This document shows, piece by piece, positions 58,654 through 64,000 of a DNA stretch of 64,000 nt. This DNA comes from Aedes albopictus. Lineage: Eukaryota > Arthropoda > Insecta > Diptera > Culicidae. Positions within the stretch are counted from its first letter, which is position 1, and each line of letters starts with the position of its first letter. Position numbers and translations under genes: made by a program. The DNA is taken from positions 268,379,694 through 268,443,693 of the forward strand of contig NC_085138.1 in NCBI RefSeq assembly GCF_035046485.1, given 5' to 3'. The notes below the pieces were generated by a model. That model made no database searches and was not told where the DNA came from. It saw nothing but the letters and a program-made list of their open reading frames with translations.

Positions 58654-60169
58654 GTGGAGAGAGCACTTCGAGGAATTGTTGAACGGTGGGAATGGAAGAG
58701 CGACAGACAGCATTCGAATCCACGACGACGGACAAGCTGTGGAACTTTCAACGCTAGACGAGTTCAAGACAGTCATTAGAGGGATGAAGAATAATTAGGC
58801 TGCTGAGAAGGACGAAGTCCCGGTCGAGCTTCTCAAGCACGGTAGTGAACAGCTATATCAACTCTTACACCGTATTATATTGAAAATATGGGAAGAGGAA
58901 GAACTGCCTGCTAGTTGGCTGTATGGTTTTATTTACCCTCTATACAAAAAAGGGCATCGACTAAAGTGCGCGAATTACAGAGGAATAACACTTCTCAATT
59001 CAGCGTACACAATTTTGTCCGGAATTCTGTTTAACAGGCTGAGGCCGATTGAGGAGTCCTTCGTCGGCGAATATCAGGCGGGTTTTCGTTAGGGCCGATC
59101 AATGACGGATCAGATGTTCACCCTGCGGCAGATTCTCGATAAGTTTCGGGATCACAACTTGCAGACCCATCATCTGTTTATTGATTTCAAAGCGGCGTAC
59201 GATTCAGAGAAGAGAAACAAGTTTTGACAGATTATGATCGAACATGGTTTTCCGGTGAAGCTGATTAGACTGATTCGTGCGACGCTTGACGGTTCGAAAT
59301 CAAGTGTACGGATTGCGGATGAAAATTCGTCATTGTTCGTAACCTTAGACGGGCTGAAGCAGGACGATGCTCTTTCGAACTTACTGTTCAACATAGCTCT
59401 GGAAGGAGCGATATGGAGAACTGGTGTGTAGCCATTGTCACAAGGTCGCATATGCTCCTGGGCTTCGCGGATGGTATCGATATTTTTTTTTTATTCTTAA
59501 CCTTTCAGTACTCGCGCCAATTTTTGTAACGCGAGCAGTCGCGCGTTGTACTTTGTACAACACCCATACATTCTGAAATATCTAAGGATCCTGATTGTTT
59601 AGAGGAGGACTGTCTTTGGCAAAGTTGTTGGAAATTTCATGGGCTACTTGATGCTGACAAAGTTGATTCGTAATATGTCCACTAGGCGGCGCTAGTGAGC
59701 AATATCATGTTATATCTTATATCTCAGGATCCTGATGTCTTAGAAAGATGATGTCTTCGGCAAATTTGTTTGGTAGGTAAACGGCTTACAGATTATTGGC
59801 CGTTTAATTGGAAATTCCACCACTAGGCGCCACTAGTGAGCAAATAAACTTTAAATCCTATGTATCTCGGGAACCTGATAACTTAGAAAGATGATGTCTT
59901 CGACAAAGTTGTTTGGTAGGTCAAGTACTTACGGATGATTCGTAGTTTAATTTGAAATTTCATCACTTGGCGGCGCTAGTGAGCACGTAAATATTATATA
60001 TTATCCTCTGGACCCTTATTACTTAGAAAGATAGTGTCTTCGGCAAAGATGTTTGGTATATCAAGGGCTTATAGACGAGTGACAGTTTGATTTCAAATGC
60101 CACCACTAGGAGGCGCTAGTGAGCATGAAAATTTTTAATCTCATGTAGCTCAGGATCCCGATTAAAAGG

Positions 60170-60318
60170 GCACGGGACACCGTCTTCAGCCAGAGGCTGT
60201 ACAGACTGAACAGAACTTAACACTAGACCATGGACACGACATACATTACATGCAAGAGTGGATAGCATGATGCGGTTATACGCTTGGTAACGCTAACCGA
60301 ACGGCCACGAAGCTCCAC
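60170..60318 (-). mobile_element. Decayed tRNA-derived SINE fragment (third family)
   Basis: Minus strand GGAGCTTCGTGGCCGTTCGG resembles the head of 23663-23880 (GGCTTCGTGGTCGTGCGG), and the body word TCTAGTGTTAAG matches TCTAGTGTCGTG. It explains the 302-bp spacing in the array here. Confidence 0.5.
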
Positions 60319-60986
60319 TTTACTCAGAAAGATGGTGTCTTCGGCAAAGTTGTTTGGTAGATCAAAGACCAAATGGAGGAAAAGTTACATCTCGTGCCGA
60401 CCTTCTAAAAGATCGAAAACTTACAGATAGTTGTCCGTTTGAATCGTAATTTCACCACTATATGACGCTAGTGAACATAAAAAATGTATATGCAATAGTT
60501 CTCAGGATCCTGGTTACTAGAAGAGAGATGGTGGTTTCGGCAAAGTATTTGACAACTTAAGTGCATTTGGTTGATGGGTCGTTGAAATTAATATTTCGCC
60601 TGTAAGTGGTGCTAATGAGTATGCAAATTTTATATCTTATATATCTCCGAGTCTGATTACCTGGGAAGTTGATATCTTTGACAAGGTTCGTTGGTAGATC
60701 AAGGGCTTTCAGTCGATTGACCATTTGATTCGTGCTTCTGCCACCAGAAGACGCTAGTTGTAAATTTGCAAAAGCATGAATGTGTTATTATTCATCTAGA
60801 AAAATATCAACGAGCTGTAAATTTTTATACTTTCGAAAGTTTTCAAAATTTGAAAATTACACAACTACTTGATTATAATTTCAATTTGTTTAAATTTGCA
60901 CTTGATTGATTAGTTTTACATGAAGTTGAAGCGCTTAGTAAAATATTCAATATCTGACCGTCGTGTTTCAATATACTCTATCTTAA

Positions 60987-61153
60987 CCCAAGCAACACAC
61001 ATGTTATAATAAAGTTACGACAGCGCAAGTTTTGGTTGTATAGAAGTTTATTTTACGTAATTCTAACATTGTGTTGAAATAACGTAAAATAAACTTCTAT
61101 ACAACCAAAACTTGCGCTGTCGTAACTTTTATATAACATGTGTGTTACTTGGG
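60987..61153. mobile_element. Hairpin MITE with CCCAAG.AACACACATG ends
   Basis: Nearly perfect inverted arms of about 78 bp: AACACACATGTTATA, AAGTTACGACAGCGCAAGTT, TTGGTTGTATAGAAGTTTAT and TTTACGT, loop about 61066-61074. Sits between the two arms of the foldback array. Confidence 0.8.
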
Positions 61154-61235
61154 AAGGTTGTCAATGTCACGGGATAAGTACATCCATCCTTTATCCATCA
61201 AACAACAATGTCGAAGACATCATCTTTCTAACCCG

Positions 61236-61692
61236 ACGTCTCCACTAGACAGAAATGACTTGCCATTTTGCTGGACAGATGTGTCATGAAATGTTCTCTC
61301 GTTGTTTGCATGGAAAGCAGCGGTGTTGATCATTTCTGTTAAGTTTTCTCTTTCTTCTTCTTCTTCTTGGCGTAACGTCCTCACTGGGACAAAGCCTGCT
61401 TCTCAGCTTAGTGTTCTATGAGCACTTCCACAGTTATTAACTGAGAGCTTCCTCTGCCAATGACCATTTTGCATGTGTATATCGTGTGGCAGGCACGAAG
61501 ATACTCTATGCCCAAGGAAGTCAAGGAAATTTCCTTTACGAAAAGATCCTGGACCGACCGGGAATCGAACCCGTCACCCTCAGCATGGTCATGCTGAATA
61601 CCCGTGCGTTTACCGCCTCGGCTATATGGGCCCTTACAAGTTTTCTCTTTCTGGCAGCAAAATGGCAAGGTATTTCTGTCTAGTGGAGACGT
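61236..61692. mobile_element. Hairpin MITE interrupted by a Feilai SINE
   Basis: ACGTCTCCACTAGACAGAAA then CTTGCCATTTTGCTG at the left, complement at 61653-61692. Without the SINE it is about 160 bp. Confidence 0.75.
61356..61637 (-). mobile_element. Feilai-type SINE, copy 4, with 15-bp duplication
   Basis: AAGTTTTCTCTTTCT occurs at 61341-61355 and 61638-61652, a clean target duplication. Complete minus-strand copy with TTCTTC tail, B box GGGAATCGAACCCG as complement, head GCTATATGGGCCC. The most intact copy in the window; its length fixes the family unit at about 280 bp. Confidence 0.9.
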
Positions 61693-61705
61693 AAAGTAAG
61701 TAGAG

Positions 61706-61918
61706 TCTGGGATCATTTGGGCAGGAGCACTTATTTTGGGCACTTGCTGCTATAACTCAGTCAGTTTTTAATCGATTGACTTGATTTTTGAGACACGATC
61801 AGATACGCACAGTATCTAGCCATGTTCAAAAATTCAAGTCAATCGGTTTGAAATTGACTGAGTTATAGCAGCAAGTGCCCAAAATAGGTGCTCATGTCCA
61901 AATGGTCCCAGACCCTAA
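61706..61918. repeat. Palindromic element sharing its core with 1943-2161
   Basis: Arms of about 100 bp: GTCTGGGA.CATTTGG, GAGCAC.TATTTTGGGCAC, TTGCTGCTATAACTCAGTCA and complements. The core ATAACTCAGTCA and ATTGACTTGA to AGATAC matches 2000-2050. The outer arms are unrelated. Confidence 0.7.
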
Positions 61919-64000
61919 TCAGGATCTTGAGATATATGAGGTATAAAATGGGAATGCTCACTAGTGCCACCTGAATGTGAAATTGCACGTCATATTTGTC
62001 TTCATCAGTTAGTGTTTGATCTACTAAACAACTTTTCAGAAGACACCATCTTTCTAAGTAATCAGGGTCCTGAGACATATGAGTTATAAAATTTGATTAC
62101 CCACTAGCGCCACCTAGATGTGGAGTTTCAAATCATACGGCTCTCCATCAGTTAGTGTTCGATTGACTAAACAACTTCGCTGAAGACATCATCTTTCTAA
62201 GTAATCAGGATCTCGAGATATATGAGTTATAATATTTTAGTACTCACTTGCGCCACCTCCCTAATAAAAATGTATTATACACTGGCGATTTGGCGAATGA
62301 TTGTATCATTCCATGTATGATCAAAATGATAGCCCGAAAGGGTTGTTAAGCACGTTGTATCATATTTTTCTATTAGGGCTGGATGTGGAATTCCACATCA
62401 TACCTGTCTTCATCAGTTAGTGTTTGATCTACAAAACAGCTGTGCAGAAGACACCATCTTTCTAAGTAATCAGAATCCTGAGATGTATGAGTTATAAAAT
62501 TTCAATGCCCACTAGCGCCACCTGGATGTGGAGTTTTAAACCAAACGGCTCTCCATCAGTTAGTGTTTAACCAACCAAACAACTTTGCCGAAGACACCAT
62601 CTTTCTAAGTACTCAGGATCCTGAGTTATATGGGAAATAAAAATTACATGCTCACTAGCGCCGCCTATCGGTTGAAATCTGAATTTCTCAGATCACCTCG
62701 CGAAGGCCCTTGATATCCCAAGTAACTTTGCTGAAGACACCATATTTCTAGATCATTTAGATTTTGAAATACACTAATTCACATTCAACTGTCTATCTTA
62801 TCTTAAATATAGTACATTCTTCATATTGCGATTTTCAATTTTCCGCATTATAAGGAGTTATACTGTTTTCAAAAAAGGTCTTATAATATTCCAAATAAGA
62901 TTCCTGTAGAATACATTTGGGGTTGACATCGATAGAAAAGATGGTTTCAAAGTAATAGTCGATAATTCTCATGTGTTGTACAAAGTACAGCGCGATTAAC
63001 GGAAGGTCAATCACTTAACCTAATTTACAGCTCTATTGTCCACTAGGGCACTACGTGAGCAATTTCAATTAACAGCTGCACTTACATTTTGTACAGCGCC
63101 TAGATTCTATTCTACTTTATCGAACTGGTTACTTTTCTGCTGCTTTCACTTTTTTTACTTTATACCTAGTATGATGAGCACAAGGATGATGATGGATGGC
63201 CGTTGTTCCTTTCCAGTCCGATTGGGGGTCCATTATGAGTAGCAGTTCGCCGATGTCCAGGTATCCGGGTCCGTTTGAGCCATGGGGCTCAGAAGAGGGT
63301 CAGTGTCAGTTGCTCTCGGGGGAAAAGTAACTGACGAAAAATTGCAAGTGCCGGGGCTGGGAATCAAACCCATGACCATCCGCATATGAAGCGAACGTGT
63401 AACCAACTACGCCACGGGCCCCGGCAATGGTATCGATATTATCGGGATCGACCGTCGGGCCGTGGAAGAGGCGTACATACCTTTTTAAAGGGAGAGGATT
63501 GGGCTAACGATTAACACCACAAAGATCAAGCTCACGATTAATGCTGATGGTCAACGTCGGTTCGGCCGTGATAGTGGTGACGAAGTGGTGAAAAGTTTAA
63601 TGTTGTGGACGAATTAGTTTATCTTGGTACTCTAGTAACGTGCGATAATGATATTACCCGCGAGGTGAAAAGACGAACTGCAGCTGCGAATCGGGCCTTT
63701 TCCGGTCTGCGAAACCAGCTGAAGTCCCGTAAGCTGCAAACGAAGACAAAACCCGCGTTGTACAAAACTCCGATTCTTTCGGTCGCTTTATACGGCCATG
63801 AATCTTGGACAATGAGAGAAGCTGATCGGAGAGCCTTTGGAGTCTTCGAAGTTCTGCGAACAATACTCGGCGGTAAACTGGAGAACGGCATCTGGCGGCG
63901 TCGCATGAACCACGAATTGTACCAAGTATATAAAGAGATGGATATAGTGAAGCGAATAAAACACGGCAGGCTGCGGTGGGCTGCTCTCGTAACTCGTATG

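Larger units (their letters stand above)
59496..63021. repeat. Foldback array: inverted arms of 142-bp tandem units
   Basis: Plus-oriented arm (59560-60770): TCTTCGGCAAAGTTGTTTGG recurs at about 59613, 59754, 59897, 60037, 60340, 60536 and 60678, mostly 141-143 bp apart, each with ACTAGGCGGCGCTAGTGAGC. Inverted arm (61915-62760): GAAGACACCATCTTTCTAAG recurs at about 62038, 62181, 62446, 62589 and 62731. The tips share GTACTTTGTACAACAC in inverse orientation (59548, 62964). CTTAACCT flanks both sides (59496-59503, 63014-63021), possibly an 8-bp duplication, though it overlaps SINE tail sequence. Larger gaps coincide with inserted elements. No coding capacity. Confidence 0.8.
59485..63425 (-). 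mobile_element. SINE, fourth family, with 14-bp target duplication, itself interrupted
   Basis: ATGGTATCGATATT stands at 59471-59484 and 63426-63439. On the minus strand the SINE begins with a tRNA-like head (A box TGGCGTAGTTGG, anticodon-like stem-loop TTCGC-TTCATAT-GCGGA with CAT, B box GGTTTGATTCC; 63345-63425). The body continues to 63014 and ends at the poly(A) (T run 59483-59492). The 3.5 kb between is a later insertion. SINE proper is about 430 bp. Confidence 0.8.
58654..64000 (+). mobile_element. RTE-like non-LTR retrotransposon, split by an insertion
   Basis: From 58700: FKTVIR.MKNN.AAEKDEVP, then KIWEEEELPASW, KGHRLKCANYRGITLLNSAY, EYQAGFR (stop at 59091), HHLFIDFKAAYDS, GLKQDDALSNLLFNIALEG and FADGIDI up to 59484. 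After 63426 it continues: IIGIDRRAVEEAY, VDEFVYLGTLVT, TAAANRAFSGLRNQL, ALYGHESWTMREADRR, RTILGG.LENGIWRRR and GRLRWAALVTRM to the edge. Catalytic FADG replaces FADD, and stops occur at 58797, 59091 and 59226, so it is dead. Same broad clade as 15391-18790 but clearly another lineage. Confidence 0.8.

Noticed and set aside
58181..58735. 184-codon minus-strand open frame
   Set aside because: Falls inside and across the end of the hAT-type MITE; serine/arginine-rich composition follows the repeat, not a protein family.
60987..61153. microRNA precursor
   Set aside because: The hairpin has about 78-bp near-perfect arms and transposon-like termini; a MITE is the simpler explanation.
59560..62760. 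CRISPR-like array
   Set aside because: Units are 142 bp, diverged over their whole length and occur in both orientations in a eukaryotic genome; there is no repeat-spacer structure.
63345..63425. Functional tRNA-Met gene
   Set aside because: The acceptor stem does not pair when the A box is placed correctly, and SINE body and poly(A) follow; it is a SINE head.

Overview
The window is animal nuclear DNA and looks like a mosquito of the genus Aedes. Four things point there: several tRNA-headed SINEs of the Feilai type, RTE/JAM1-like and RNase H-bearing I/LOA-type non-LTR retrotransposons, a very dense load of small TA-flanked inverted-repeat elements, and short genes broken by very long, repeat-filled introns. 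Species is not decidable from sequence alone. There is no bacterial-style operon, CRISPR array or intact RNA gene.

Three protein-coding genes are supported. (1) The last exon of a single-pass membrane protein, plus strand, 3-221, with a poly(A) signal at 265. (2) A three-exon, 153-residue two-transmembrane protein, plus strand: exon 1 at 12705-12804, a 28.1 kb intron, exon 2 at 40909-41183, exon 3 at 41253-41339, poly(A) signal at 41360. Splice phases agree at both junctions. (3) The 3' three exons of an ARID5-type DNA-binding regulator, minus strand, 57288-50843. Its ARID domain is split across an intron, and it carries lysine-rich SUMO-site-like motifs, a SUMO-interacting-type motif, glutamine-rich tracts and a conserved-looking C-terminus. 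Its 5' exons lie beyond the window.

Nearly everything else is mobile DNA, much of it nested. Left part (0.3-11 kb): a mariner-type TIR element, palindromes, a 153-bp tandem repeat interrupted by a 314-bp element, and degenerate 12-bp arrays. The large intron of gene 2 (12.8-40.9 kb) holds an RTE-like retrotransposon with a MITE and a SINE inside it, a three-level set of TA-inserted elements (19.86-21.82 kb), an internally deleted I-type element (26.4-29.4 kb), a hAT-like element holding three more insertions (33.0-36.45 kb), and a 3.5 kb near-perfect palindrome (36.84-40.37 kb). The 43-50 kb gap between genes 2 and 3 is 12-bp repeat arrays plus a triple nest whose uninterrupted relative lies at 54.4 kb. 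The right end (58-64 kb) is an RTE-like element split by a SINE, itself split by a 3.5 kb foldback array of 142-bp units, which holds more insertions.

I found no new enzymatic or defence system. The most interesting material is architectural: the long palindrome, the foldback array, and the nests whose target duplications let insertion order be read directly.
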